A stretch of 34,778 nt of DNA, from the NCBI GenBank assembly GCA_944322275.1, contig CALUOV010000001.1, positions 1-34,778 on the forward strand, in the 5' to 3' direction. Below, piece by piece: positions 23,489 to 32,188 of the stretch (within the stretch, counting starts at the first letter, position 1; the number at the start of each line of letters is the position of its first letter). Made by a program: the position numbers and the translations under genes. The DNA is from an uncultured Bacteroides sp. GTDB taxonomy: Bacteria; Bacteroidota; Bacteroidia; Bacteroidales; Bacteroidaceae. Under the pieces are notes generated by a model, which saw nothing but the letters and a program-made list of their open reading frames with translations, made no database searches and was not told where the DNA came from.

Positions 23489-26400
23489 TCAATAAAGAGG
23501 CCCAAATAAGTAAGCCTGCAACAATGCCGCATAAATAGGATTTTGCCTTAACAGTTCCGGCACGCCAACAATGAACATCTGTTTACGGGCACGGGTCAAA
23601 GCGACATTCAGTTTACGGTCTACGACAACACCTCCGTCCGTAGTAAGATTGGCCAAAAACTTCATCTGATAAGCACGGTTTACACAAAAGGAGTAGATAA
23701 TGACATCACGCTCACTCCCTTGGAAGCGTTCAACCGTATCTACCAATATAGCATTCAACTCCGGAATGCCTAAAGAGAGTATCTCTTGCCGGATAAGAGC
23801 TATTTGGCTACGGTAAGGGGTAATAACGCCCAAGGTATGAACCACATCAAATCCTTCCAAAGCCGTATATTGCCGATAAACGGCTTCGGCCAGACGAGCT
23901 ACGAGGCACGCCTCACTACGGTTTATCTTAACAGAATCGGCGGCACGCCCTGCTTCGGAAGCCAGGAAAGCGACACGCCGCCTCAACACATCGGCCAACG
24001 GATGACCTTCCATACAAGCCGCCAACCGCAATGTACCTTGCTGATGGGGCAATCCCAACGTTTGCAACAAACCGTGGTAGAATGCCAAGTTGGGGAACTG
24101 CGCCACCTCTTCGTTCATGCGACCTTGCCGGCACAACATATCGTATGCCGGACATGTTCTAAAATCATTCGCACCTGAGGAAAGGTGCCGATACAAACGT
24201 TCGAACAAAGAATCCTTCAAATTGTACAGATCTATCTGCCTCAAAGCCTCATCGTGTACCTCGGAATAGACCACTGACTGCTGCACCACGGCAGGCAGTT
24301 GCTTGTGGTCGCCAATCAGAATAAACTTGCCGATGGCATCTGCTCCGTCAGACATACGGGAACAAAACAATCCCAATAACTGAGGCTCCAATATTTGAGT
24401 GGCTTCATCCACCAATGCCACGTCAAATCGCTTCAACCGGAACAAATCTGTTTTGGAAGAAAGCGTGGCTACCGTCCCCACAAAGATACGGCAACGGGCT
24501 ATGCGCTCCTGCACCGCACTACGGTTGGGACAATCCGCCAAGACATTCTCTATCAGATACGGACGATAAGCCTCGTCACAGGACAATTCACTGCCTATAC
24601 GAATAAAATCCACCTGAGGAGTAATAGACACCAACATCTTGCTGATTTCATCCACCGCCCGATTGGTATAAGAAAGTAACAATATTTGTTTGCCCTCGGC
24701 ATGAAAAGCCTCTACCATCCCCCGTAACGCACGCGATGTTTTTCCCGTCCCCGGAGGTCCTATCAATAAAAAGAAATCTTGCGCCGCCCTGGCTTTCAAC
24801 GTAATACGGGCAAAATCATCGGTAGCGGAAGCTATCGCCTCATTAAAGGACGTATTGAACTCCGGTTCTCTACAGCCCAACAACAGGTCGCGCCGACGTT
24901 GCGAAGCGGACAAGAATGCCGCTAAACCTGCATACATGCTACGAAAAGAGGTGTCCATATAATCGTGCTCGATAGCATAGCGGCTCTCCATCGGTAACAC
25001 ACTTCCGTTCCTTTGGGTGGAACGCAAACGAAGTCTCACATCCTGCGACGAGATTTTTTCGATATTAGCTTTGAATACCAACTTGTTTGTCACATTATCC
25101 GTCTCAACGTTGCGCTCGTACAACACAACCGCATCACCTGTGCGGAAATTAGGCAACACCGTCTCCGTAACCGGACACGCCAGTATCAGATAGGGTTTGT
25201 GCTCATCTGCCGCATGGTTGTCCGTAATCGTCAGGTCGTACAAAATCTCACCCGCCTCACATTTTTCAGCAAGGGTTGTCGTCCATAACGAGCAAGAGCC
25301 GGTGCGGCATAAATCATCCACATCACCCGATTTAGAAGTATATAATTCTTTGGTGATAAAATTATATAAAGTATAGAAATAACTTTGCTCAAGAGAGGAT
25401 AACGACGCCAACCCATCTGTTAATTTTTGAATGGAAGGGCACAAGTAACGGTTCCACAAGACATTGTTCAAGCCCCTTTCATTCAACACGGAAGGCGACA
25501 AGGCGGCCAATCGCTGTGCCGTGTAGGCAGAATCATTGTGCAACTGGATACTGTACTCCGCCTCCACAATACGGTTGCGCACATCCATCACGCGCCGTAC
25601 CATCGCCCATGAAGGCCGTGCCGGATAGAGCAACGGATAGCGGGTATATAGCAAATAAGCCTTCACTTTATGGTGATCCATCCCCATGGCATACTCCAGC
25701 ACCGCCTGGTAGAGCAGCATTTGTACCCGATTGTTTTCTTTCGGCTCAACCTTACCCCGCATACTATACTCGTCCGCCTTACCCGACTTCATTTCAATAA
25801 ACGCGCCCATGTCCCGCTGCATATAGTCCAAACGTCCCTGCAGCCCCAACGCCTCGCAAATGTACGAAGGTTCCAACACCGCATCCGTCTTATCCAAATC
25901 ATAGCCCGATGCGTGGAAGGTTTCAGTAACAACCTGACGGATATTCGTGAAATGCTTCTTACAATCTTCAAAAAACTGCCTTTCCGACTCTTTCTTTCTC
26001 AGATCCGTACAGGCCGCCAACTCCAACGGATACATGCGGAAAGCTTTTTTCATGCACGCTACGTAGTCCGCCTCCCCCTCCGCATGAATCCATTCGTCCA
26101 AAAAAAGATTAGCAATGTTACCCAACAACAAAGCCTGTGTATTTTCCGGCTGACGCAGACGCGACAAAATATAATTGGCGGGATGATGTCCGAACTCTCG
26201 GAAACATTCTGCCAACGTACTGATGTCTATCAGATAGTCCGGCTCCAAAATGATAAAGAAAGGAGTCAGGATGCCTTGCTCGTCAACCGATACGTCCAGC
26301 AGATTGACTTGGGCATGACGCCACAACAAGCGACAGGTTTCTGCAAATTCCTCATTGACCTCGGGTACGTTGTAGCGTACTTTTAGCAACGAATCCGACA

Positions 26401-26881
26401 AGGTGTCAACGGGCTGCACATAGAGATAGGTTTCATCGGCATACTGAAAACATACCCGCATCCGCTTGATGCGCTGAACAGTAGGCGGAGTCACCACATA
26501 CGTGGCATCGGCACTGGGCAACAAGGCATACAAGTCTTTCGGTATGTCCTCCCCACTCAGCTTACGGACAAAGAATGCCAAGGTCTTTGCATCGCGAAGC
26601 AAGGCACTCCGCGAAACATTGTCTTCACCATTCAATACTTTATTGGAGGTCAGGCGCAAGGTATGCAGCCTGTTTTGTTCCACAATAGAAAGACCGACCT
26701 TTGCCGCCACGAAACTAATGCGTGCGGAAAGGTCGGTCATCTGCAAATGTCCGTCCTCCATCTGAGTACGGCACAAACGCTCCAGCAACTCACGCAACTG
26801 GCGATAAGCTACCCGCAAGGGTACACCTTCCTTGCAAAGTTCCAGCAAAATATCAAAATATTCCTTTACTTCCGTTTTCAT
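23489..26881 (-). CDS. Dna2-like protein: RecB/Cas4-type nuclease domain plus SF1 helicase
   Basis: Large cytoplasmic DNA-processing protein (1130 aa from ATG 26881). Around residues 350-400 a PD-(D/E)XK nuclease of the RecB/Cas4 type is visible: LGLQGRLDYM (Asp), AFIEMKSGKADEY (E-x-K) and VQMLLYQAVLEY (Q-x3-Y). The C-terminal half is an SF1 helicase: Walker A LLIGPPGTGKTSRAL near 711, LLLSYTNRAVDEI, Walker B VALVDEATQILEPQLLGL near 822, ILIGDHKQLPAVV, GVITPYRSQIALIR, DTVERFQGSERDVIIYS and LNVALTRARKQMFIVG. The arrangement is that of eukaryotic Dna2, used in end resection and flap processing. Several Cys residues exist but I cannot assign an Fe-S set. The longest frame starts at 26905; the inner ATG is preferred because a -7-like box lies at 26887-26894. 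Confidence 0.9.
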   Translation of the reverse strand: MKTEVKEYFDILLELCKEGVPLRVAYRQLRELLERLCRTQMEDGHLQMTDLSARISFVAAKVGLSIVEQNRLHTLRLTSNKVLNGEDNVSRSALLRDAKTLAFFVRKLSGEDIPKDLYALLPSADATYVVTPPTVQRIKRMRVCFQYADETYLYVQPVDTLSDSLLKVRYNVPEVNEEFAETCRLLWRHAQVNLLDVSVDEQGILTPFFIILEPDYLIDISTLAECFREFGHHPANYILSRLRQPENTQALLLGNIANLFLDEWIHAEGEADYVACMKKAFRMYPLELAACTDLRKKESERQFFEDCKKHFTNIRQVVTETFHASGYDLDKTDAVLEPSYICEALGLQGRLDYMQRDMGAFIEMKSGKADEYSMRGKVEPKENNRVQMLLYQAVLEYAMGMDHHKVKAYLLYTRYPLLYPARPSWAMVRRVMDVRNRIVEAEYSIQLHNDSAYTAQRLAALSPSVLNERGLNNVLWNRYLCPSIQKLTDGLASLSSLEQSYFYTLYNFITKELYTSKSGDVDDLCRTGSCSLWTTTLAEKCEAGEILYDLTITDNHAADEHKPYLILACPVTETVLPNFRTGDAVVLYERNVETDNVTNKLVFKANIEKISSQDVRLRLRSTQRNGSVLPMESRYAIEHDYMDTSFRSMYAGLAAFLSASQRRRDLLLGCREPEFNTSFNEAIASATDDFARITLKARAAQDFFLLIGPPGTGKTSRALRGMVEAFHAEGKQILLLSYTNRAVDEISKMLVSITPQVDFIRIGSELSCDEAYRPYLIENVLADCPNRSAVQERIARCRIFVGTVATLSSKTDLFRLKRFDVALVDEATQILEPQLLGLFCSRMSDGADAIGKFILIGDHKQLPAVVQQSVVYSEVHDEALRQIDLYNLKDSLFERLYRHLSSGANDFRTCPAYDMLCRQGRMNEEVAQFPNLAFYHGLLQTLGLPHQQGTLRLAACMEGHPLADVLRRRVAFLASEAGRAADSVKINRSEACLVARLAEAVYRQYTALEGFDVVHTLGVITPYRSQIALIRQEILSLGIPELNAILVDTVERFQGSERDVIIYSFCVNRAYQMKFLANLTTDGGVVVDRKLNVALTRARKQMFIVGVPELLRQNPIYAALLQAYLFGPLY

Positions 26882-26886
26882 GCGAG

Positions 26887-26894
26887 CAAAGGTA
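26887..26894 (-). promoter_or_regulatory. -7-like box (TACCTTTG) next to the helicase start
   Basis: Exact TAnnTTTG on the minus strand ending 5 bp before ATG 26881. If used, the helicase mRNA would be nearly leaderless. The alternative is co-transcription with the 39-aa gene just upstream. Confidence 0.4.
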
Positions 26895-26905
26895 CAAAAA
26901 AGCAC

Positions 26906-27025
26906 TTATTTTTTCTTGCTTCCGGGCTTCTTGTTTGCTTCCAGCAGTGCTTCCTCTTTCTCGTATGCCGGTACATGGTGCTTATCTTTGGGTTTCTTCG
27001 GTTTTTTATTTCCGGCTGCTCCCAT
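26906..27025 (-). CDS. Small, highly basic 39-residue protein
   Basis: On the minus strand an ATG at 27025 opens 39 codons to a TAA at 26906. The product begins MGAAGNKKPKKPKDKHHVPA, continues YEKEEALLEANKK and ends in KPGSKKK. It is very rich in Lys, with an acidic helical middle (EKEEALLEANKK), no hydrophobic segment and no Cys. A strong Shine-Dalgarno sequence GAGGAGG stands 7 bp before the ATG, which is rare in this window and supports translation. It ends 24 bp before the helicase start, so the pair may be an operon. The composition recalls nucleic-acid or ribosome-binding peptides, but I do not recognise a family. Confidence 0.7.
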   Translation of the reverse strand: MGAAGNKKPKKPKDKHHVPAYEKEEALLEANKKPGSKKK

Positions 27026-27059
27026 CGTAGAACCTCCTCTATTTTAAAAGTGAAACATA

Positions 27060-27309
27060 TTTTATTTTGTCACACGGAAGGATACAAAGTATGTACCAAG
27101 TAAAGTGCATGTCAGTTAAACTTGTTAAATAGTAACATGTTGTTTGATTTTGCCCATCTACCTATTGAGTAGATTAAGTTCAGTTCGTCCCGCAAATCAT
27201 CAAGGAAAACGGATCGGTGACTTGATGATGTCTTATATGTCATGACTGATAAATTCAAACGCACCGATTTAAAAAGCAAAAAATCTATATGAAAAACAAA
27301 CAATTTTAT
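27060..27309. other. Gene-poor AT-rich stretch
   Basis: Between the small basic protein gene and the palindrome array I see no supported gene. A 68-codon minus-strand frame (27112-27318) has no recognisable motif and no ribosome binding site. Nothing else stands out. Confidence 0.4.
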
Positions 27310-27403
27310 AGGTATCACCTTTTAGGTTACTAACCTAAGGGGGCTATGTTTCTAACATAGAGGGTGAATGTTAGAAACATTCACCTCTTAGGTTTCCAAC
27401 ATT
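27310..27403. repeat. Array of palindromes on a 22-bp period downstream of tatC
   Basis: Four units share the core GTT-N3-AAC with centres at 27330, 27352, 27374 and 27396, exactly 22 bp apart. The flanks differ in sequence but stay self-complementary within a unit: TTAGGTTA-C-TAACCTAA (27322-27338), CTATGTT-TCT-AACATAG (27344-27360) and GGTGAATGTT-AGA-AACATTCACC (27363-27385). The fourth (27389-27402, GGTT-TCC-AAC) has decayed arms. A shorter palindrome AGGT-ATC-ACCT precedes at 27310-27320. The array starts 7 bp beyond the tatC stop and has no T tract of terminator type. Confidence 0.8.
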
Positions 27404-27409
27404 CCAATC

Positions 27410-28210
27410 CTAATCAGCCTCCACATCTTTATTCTTTATCATCAAGATGCTCAATTCGTAGAGCAGATAAAGAGGAATGGCTACTACCGATAACGTAAAA
27501 GGGTCTCCCGTAGGGGTGATGACTGCGGCCAGAATAACAATGACGACAATGGCGTGCCGCCGGTACTTCCGCAGGAACGCTTTGTTTACCAAACCCAACA
27601 AAGATAACAACCAAGCGACTAAAGGTAACTCGAATGCCGCTCCCATGCAAAGGTTCAGCATCATGAAATTGTCGATGTAGGAATTAAGGGAGATTTGATT
27701 TTCTATCAGCTCACTCAGTTGATAGGTAGAGAGAAAACGCAAAGTCAATGGATAAACCATAAAGTACCCCAAAAGCACACCGACAAAAAACATCACTGCC
27801 CCTATCGCCATGGCCTTGCGCACACCACGAATCTCGTTGGGATAGAGCGCCGGACTGATGAAACGCCACACTTCATAGAATAAATAAGGAGCGGCTGTTA
27901 CCACGGACATCCAAAAGGCGGTAGACATGTGTATCAGGAAAGGAGCGGCGAGATTGATGTTGACCAACTTGACATGGAACTCCTGCGTGAAAAACTCGTC
28001 ATGCAAATCGAACTTTTCACCAATGGAGCGCAAGAGGTCGTAAAAGATAAAATCGTTATTGCATGGCGCCAATATCACCCTGTCGAAAAGCCAAGGCATC
28101 GCCACGAAATAGCCCACCGCCAGAACAAACCACACCACCAATATCCGAATAAGGACTTTGCGCAGTTCGTCCAGATGATCCCAGAATGTCAACTCTTTAT
28201 CCGCAGACAT
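27410..28210 (-). CDS. tatC: Twin-arginine translocase subunit TatC
   Basis: Core receptor of the Tat pathway, an inner-membrane protein that binds twin-arginine signal peptides. The 266-aa product shows the family pattern: FWDHLDELRKVLIRI at the N-terminus before helix 1, a long periplasmic loop, APFLIHMSTAFWMSVVTAAPYLFYEVWRFISPALYPNEI (written here as the conserved block near residues 95-145), and NFMMLNLCMGAAFELP. Six membrane segments are expected. It starts 6 bp after tatA and forms a two-gene operon. No tatB is nearby, which fits the minimal TatA-TatC systems of Bacteroidetes. Confidence 0.95.
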   Translation of the reverse strand: MSADKELTFWDHLDELRKVLIRILVVWFVLAVGYFVAMPWLFDRVILAPCNNDFIFYDLLRSIGEKFDLHDEFFTQEFHVKLVNINLAAPFLIHMSTAFWMSVVTAAPYLFYEVWRFISPALYPNEIRGVRKAMAIGAVMFFVGVLLGYFMVYPLTLRFLSTYQLSELIENQISLNSYIDNFMMLNLCMGAAFELPLVAWLLSLLGLVNKAFLRKYRRHAIVVIVILAAVITPTGDPFTLSVVAIPLYLLYELSILMIKNKDVEAD

Positions 28211-28216
28211 AGTTCG

Positions 28217-28435
28217 TCACTTCTTCACCTTGTCTGTGTCATCCAGGTCTTCCTTCGCCTTGTTTATCTCTTCTTTCGCTTCGTTCACGCCCTCCTTGAA
28301 ACTTTTCACGCCTTTACCCAATCCTTTCATAAGTTCGGGAATCTTACGGCCGCCGAACAGCAACAAAATGACGAAAACAATGATAATCCACTCGGATCCA
28401 GCAGGCAGAAAACTCAATAACAATAAATCGGCCAT
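28217..28435 (-). CDS. tatA: Twin-arginine translocase subunit TatA/E
   Basis: Small pore-forming Tat subunit. From ATG 28435 it has 72 aa: a hydrophobic helix at about 14-27 ([15 protein letters not shown]), the hinge FGGRKIPEL with an adjacent [13 protein letters not shown] amphipathic helix, and a charged Lys/Glu/Asp C-terminal tail. The frame could start at 28495, but a -7 box at 28474-28481 lies inside that extension and TatA proteins begin directly before the helix, so the inner start is clear. Operon with tatC. Confidence 0.93.
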   Translation of the reverse strand: MADLLLLSFLPAGSEWIIIVFVILLLFGGRKIPELMKGLGKGVKSFKEGVNEAKEEINKAKEDLDDTDKVKK

Positions 28436-28473
28436 AATTATATCAATAATAAAATTCAGTTGTAAAACTTCTG

Positions 28474-28481
28474 CAAAGATA
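28474..28481 (-). promoter_or_regulatory. tatAC -7 promoter box (TATCTTTG)
   Basis: Exact TAnnTTTG match on the minus strand, 38 bp before the tatA ATG. It gives tatAC a promoter separate from murF-alr. Confidence 0.6.
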
Positions 28482-28526
28482 GTTTTTTGAAACAAAGTTT
28501 CCCTATCTTGCCTCCTGATTTCTCAC

Positions 28527-31049
28527 TCAATCCTGAAAATAAACTCGCTTAACCCGTGCGGACACACTGGTCAACACTTCATAAGGAATGGTTTCCAACA
28601 CATCGGACAAGACCGTGACAGGCAGGTGATCGCCAAAGATTTCCACCGAATCACCTTCCTTACAATCAATGTCCGTCACGTCTATCATGCACACGTCCAT
28701 GCAAATGTTACCTACGTAAGGTGCACGTTGCCCGTTCACCAGACAATAAGCGTGGCCATTTCCCAAGCGTCGGTTCAATCCGTCGGCATAACCAATGGGC
28801 AGGGCGGCGATGCGCGAAGGACGTGTCAGACGTCCCTTCCGGCTATAGCCTACGGTGTCTTCCTGAGGCACATCGTGTATCTGCAGAATGGTAGTTTTCA
28901 AAGTGCTGACGTTGTGAATAATAGAGCTGTCTATAGGGCTGACGCCATACAGGCCGATACCTAAGCGAACCATATCGAACTGCGCACCAGGGAAACGCTC
29001 GATGCCTGCCGAATTGCATATGTGGCGCAATATCTTGTGCGGGAAACCTGCCTGCAACACCTGGGCGGCGGTTTCGAAAGTCTCTATCTGATGACGGGTA
29101 AAAGCATCGAAGCGAGCCTCATCGCTGCCCGCCAAGTGAGAAAAGACCGAACGCACAATGACCGCATTCTGCCCCTGCAACCTCCGTACCAGTTCGGGCA
29201 TATCTTCGGGCGCAAAGCCCAGACGGTGCATGCCTGTGTCGAGTTTGATATGGATGGGGAAGTGGGTCACACCGCTCTTCTCCGCCTCCTTAATCAATGC
29301 CTCCAACAAATGGAAGCTATAGACTTCCGGCTCCAATTTATAATCAAACAATGTTTTGAAAGCGGTCATCTCCGGATTCATGATGAGAATATCCGCCGTG
29401 ATGCCTGCCTTGCGCAAATCCGCTCCTTCATCGGCCACAGCTACAGCCAAATAATCCACGTGATGTTCCTGCAAAGTCTTGGCCACTTCGTAAGAACCGG
29501 CTCCATAAGCCGATGCCTTCACCATGCACACTATCTTAGTCTCCGGCTTTAGCTTGCTGCGGTAGTAATTCAAATTGGCCACCATTGCGCTTAGGTTTAC
29601 TTCCAGAATGGTTTCGTGCACTTTCTTTTCCAACGCTTCGGTCAGGTTATCGAAACCGAATTTGCGCGCGCCTTTTATCAAAACCAATTCTTTGGACAAG
29701 GCAAGCTCTCCACGAGAGATTGACTTCAGTAAAGTTTGGGTGTCCGGAAAGAAAGCTTTCTCCATGCCGAAGCTCTCCGCGCAGGATGAGATGTTGGGGC
29801 CTACTCCAATAATCCGTTGCACACCCCGGCTATCCGCCAATTGTGCCACACGCCGATAAAGCGTAGTAGCATTCTGCCCTGTCTCTAGGATGTCCGAGAG
29901 GATAAGCGTACGCTTCAATCCCGTGGCTAACGAACGACGATATTGGAAATCGAGTGCAATATCCAGCGAACCGAGGTCACTGTTGTAACTATCGTTAATC
30001 AACAGGCATCCGTTTTTCCCTTCTTTCACCTCCAGGCGCATGGCCACCGGCTCCAGCTGAGACATCCGTTCGGTTATCTTCTGAGGAGGCAACATCAAGT
30101 AGACGCATACCGCCAGACAATGAAGTGAGTTTTCAATGGAAGCATCGTCTATGAAAGGCAAAGTGTAATGATTTTCCATGTCCAGATAGCGATAGCTTAT
30201 CTCCGTACAATTGTCTTTCTTCTCCACCTTTGTAATGTAAAGCGGGCGTTCGGGGTCTTTGCGGCTCCAAGCTATTTCCCGACAAGAGAACAAAGACTTC
30301 GACACACAATTGCAGATAAACTCATCATCTCCATTATAAATAAGGACATCGCAATTCTTGAAGAAAGTGAGTTTCTCCATACACTTCTCCTGTAGAGAAA
30401 AGAAATTTTCCTGGTGAGCACCGCCAATGTTGGTCAGGACACCGATGGACGGTTTGACAATAGCTTCCAAAGTACGCATCTCGCCCGGCTCGGAGATGCC
30501 CGCTTCGAAGATGGCCAGGTCGTTGTCCTCGCTCATCTGCCACACGGACAAGGGCACACCTATCTGGGAATTATAACTGCGAGGCGAACGCACAATGCGA
30601 TGGTCATCACCCAACAATTGGTGCAGCCATTCCTTCACGATGGTCTTGCCGTTACTTCCCGTTATACCCACCACCGGGATACTAAAGTTGGCACGATGCA
30701 ACTCCGCCAATTTCTGCAAAGCCTTCAATGGACTTGCCACCACCAGAAAGTTTAATGAAGAATCTGCAGGCATTCCCTCACCAGAAGATAATTCTTCATT
30801 ATTAATTCTACATTCTACATTATTCTTATAGTCTTCCTCGCTCACCACAAAATTGCGCACTCCCCGTTCTATCAGTTCGGGTATGTAGTTAGCACCCGTA
30901 TTGCGCTTGGTAGACAGAGCGAAAAACAAGGTTTCTTCCGGAAAACTCAGTGAACGGCTATCAGTCAAAAGCCAATTTATCGTAGCTAAAGCCTCACCCA
31001 TTCGGTGGGCTCCTATCATTTCTGCTATTTGCTCAATCGAATATGACAT
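28527..31049 (-). CDS. Bifunctional MurF ligase / alanine racemase
   Basis: Fusion of UDP-MurNAc-tripeptide:D-Ala-D-Ala ligase with PLP-dependent alanine racemase, joining D-Ala supply to peptidoglycan precursor synthesis in the cytoplasm. Of 840 residues, about 1-475 are MurF: ATP loop VVGITGSNGKTIVKEW (126-141), FEAGISEPGEM, LTNIGGAHQENF and LLINDSYNSDLGS. Residues about 478-840 are Alr: LEVNLSAMVANLNYYRS, the PLP lysine K511 in CMVKASAYGAGS, LDTGMHRLGF, RLGIGLYGVSP, and the Tyr-bearing VGYSRKG followed by LPIGYADGLNRR. The fusion is common in Bacteroidetes. MurF residues about 76-100 are encoded by a palindromic insertion. The start overlaps the GSCFA gene end by 25 bp, implying coupling. 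Confidence 0.95.
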   Translation of the reverse strand: MSYSIEQIAEMIGAHRMGEALATINWLLTDSRSLSFPEETLFFALSTKRNTGANYIPELIERGVRNFVVSEEDYKNNVECRINNEELSSGEGMPADSSLNFLVVASPLKALQKLAELHRANFSIPVVGITGSNGKTIVKEWLHQLLGDDHRIVRSPRSYNSQIGVPLSVWQMSEDNDLAIFEAGISEPGEMRTLEAIVKPSIGVLTNIGGAHQENFFSLQEKCMEKLTFFKNCDVLIYNGDDEFICNCVSKSLFSCREIAWSRKDPERPLYITKVEKKDNCTEISYRYLDMENHYTLPFIDDASIENSLHCLAVCVYLMLPPQKITERMSQLEPVAMRLEVKEGKNGCLLINDSYNSDLGSLDIALDFQYRRSLATGLKRTLILSDILETGQNATTLYRRVAQLADSRGVQRIIGVGPNISSCAESFGMEKAFFPDTQTLLKSISRGELALSKELVLIKGARKFGFDNLTEALEKKVHETILEVNLSAMVANLNYYRSKLKPETKIVCMVKASAYGAGSYEVAKTLQEHHVDYLAVAVADEGADLRKAGITADILIMNPEMTAFKTLFDYKLEPEVYSFHLLEALIKEAEKSGVTHFPIHIKLDTGMHRLGFAPEDMPELVRRLQGQNAVIVRSVFSHLAGSDEARFDAFTRHQIETFETAAQVLQAGFPHKILRHICNSAGIERFPGAQFDMVRLGIGLYGVSPIDSSIIHNVSTLKTTILQIHDVPQEDTVGYSRKGRLTRPSRIAALPIGYADGLNRRLGNGHAYCLVNGQRAPYVGNICMDVCMIDVTDIDCKEGDSVEIFGDHLPVTVLSDVLETIPYEVLTSVSARVKRVYFQD
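30750..30824 (-). repeat. Palindromic element inserted in frame within murF
   Basis: Arms AATGAAGAAT (30754-30763) and ATTCTTCATT (30791-30800) form a perfect 10-bp inverted repeat, extended by near-matches TTTAATG/CATTATTAA. A tandem TTCTACA-TTCTACA follows at 30806-30819. The segment is a multiple of three and adds an Asn/Glu/Ser-rich loop (NNVECRINNEELSSGEGM) to the otherwise well-conserved MurF N-terminal domain. Confidence 0.6.
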
Positions 31050-32014
31050 ATTTCTATTTCTTTTTCGAGGTCTAAGTACGGGTATTTTTCGTTAAGTCGG
31101 TCTATTTTTAACACAATTTGTTCTAAAAAAGACTTATAAGTCTCCGAGTCCGGTCGGAGAGGCTTGTGCTCGAGTGCCTTACGGATTTTCTCACATTCAT
31201 CCATCACACGCACTGATTCCTCGGACAGACAAGAAGCACAGAAGCGCTCCCACACGTAATCCACCGCCACCTCTGAGGGATGCACCATGTCCGAAGCGTA
31301 AAAACGATAATCGCGCAATTCGTCCAACAGAATTTCGTAGGCAGGGAAATAAAAGACTGATTGAGGAAAACGGACTTTCAAAGCATCGATGGCCAACAGC
31401 AACGTTGCCTTACTCAGTTGGTTATCGTGCAACCCGTCCCGGATGTGGCGAATGGGGCTGACAGTAAACAAGATTTTCAACTTTGGGCAAACGCCACGCA
31501 AGGCACCAATCAAATCCGTATAATCTTCCACAATCTCGTCCACTGACAAACGACGGCGGTTGAAACAGCGTTCGGGTAACTTGTGGCAATTCCCTACAAT
31601 GCGTCCCGTCAACCGATCCTCATATACCCAAGCCGAACCCCACGTCAGCATCAGGCAATCCAATTCCGGCAACCAGGCACACATCTTGCCCAGTTGTCCG
31701 TTAATGTGCTCCAACGTTTCTTCCGGTGTAGACGCAGAGAAATCTCCGTGGTGCATCGGACTGTGCCACAAGCCTTCATGCTCGTACAAATCCGCTTCCG
31801 CATAAACTTTCCCGTCCAATGCCTCTCGAATGGCCGCTGAAATGGACAACGGATTGTAAAGCACGCCATAAGGATTAAGCAAACAAGGGAATTTGGCATT
31901 CGCCAGCCGCACGCCCATATTCGTGGCAAAACACGAGCCCATCAGCATCAAGTGGTCTTTATGCGTCAAGCGCAGTAAAGCCGCAGGAATGTCTACCGAA
32001 GTAAAGAAGTTCAT
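31025..32014 (-). CDS. GSCFA domain protein
   Basis: A 329-aa protein of the GSCFA family (named after its motif), related to SGNH/GDSL esterases. The motif is seen as LMLMGSCFATNMG near residue 26; further blocks are NPYGVLYNPLSI, LMLTWGSAWVYED, FTVSPIRHIRDGLHDNQLSKATLL and YFPAYEILLDELRDYRFYASDMVHPSEVAVDYVWE, in which DMVHPS gives the Asp/His pair typical of the SGNH fold. No signal peptide, so a cytoplasmic site is likely. The real substrate is unknown. It overlaps the start of murF-alr, hinting at a cell-wall link, but that is context only. Confidence 0.9.
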   Translation of the reverse strand: MNFFTSVDIPAALLRLTHKDHLMLMGSCFATNMGVRLANAKFPCLLNPYGVLYNPLSISAAIREALDGKVYAEADLYEHEGLWHSPMHHGDFSASTPEETLEHINGQLGKMCAWLPELDCLMLTWGSAWVYEDRLTGRIVGNCHKLPERCFNRRRLSVDEIVEDYTDLIGALRGVCPKLKILFTVSPIRHIRDGLHDNQLSKATLLLAIDALKVRFPQSVFYFPAYEILLDELRDYRFYASDMVHPSEVAVDYVWERFCASCLSEESVRVMDECEKIRKALEHKPLRPDSETYKSFLEQIVLKIDRLNEKYPYLDLEKEIEICHIRLSK

Positions 32015-32044
32015 TTATTCTATCAAATTATATCAATCAAGGGA

Positions 32045-32052
32045 CAAAAATA
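32045..32052 (-). promoter_or_regulatory. -7 promoter box (TATTTTTG) of the GSCFA/murF-alr unit
   Basis: TATTTTTG on the minus strand is 30 bp before the GSCFA ATG. A TTTC about 20 bp upstream is a weak -33 candidate. Confidence 0.5.
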
Positions 32053-32188
32053 GCGAAAAGGAGTCATTACATGAAACGGGAAAGACGAAAAACTTTGCTC
32101 GGCGGCAAGGTCTTCTCAATGAGAATTCAACCACACGGCATGGATAGGGGGCACTCGCAAAGCTCTATATGCCGATACATACAGACAT

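Noticed and set aside
27112..27318. 68-codon minus-strand ORF that could be a transposase remnant
   Set aside because: No transposase motif, no inverted repeats or target duplication, and no translation signal.
27310..27403. CRISPR-like array
   Set aside because: Units are contiguous palindromes with a 22-bp period and no unique spacers; no cas genes nearby.
30750..30824. Frameshift or pseudogene in murF
   Set aside because: The insertion keeps the reading frame and both enzyme halves retain their catalytic motifs.
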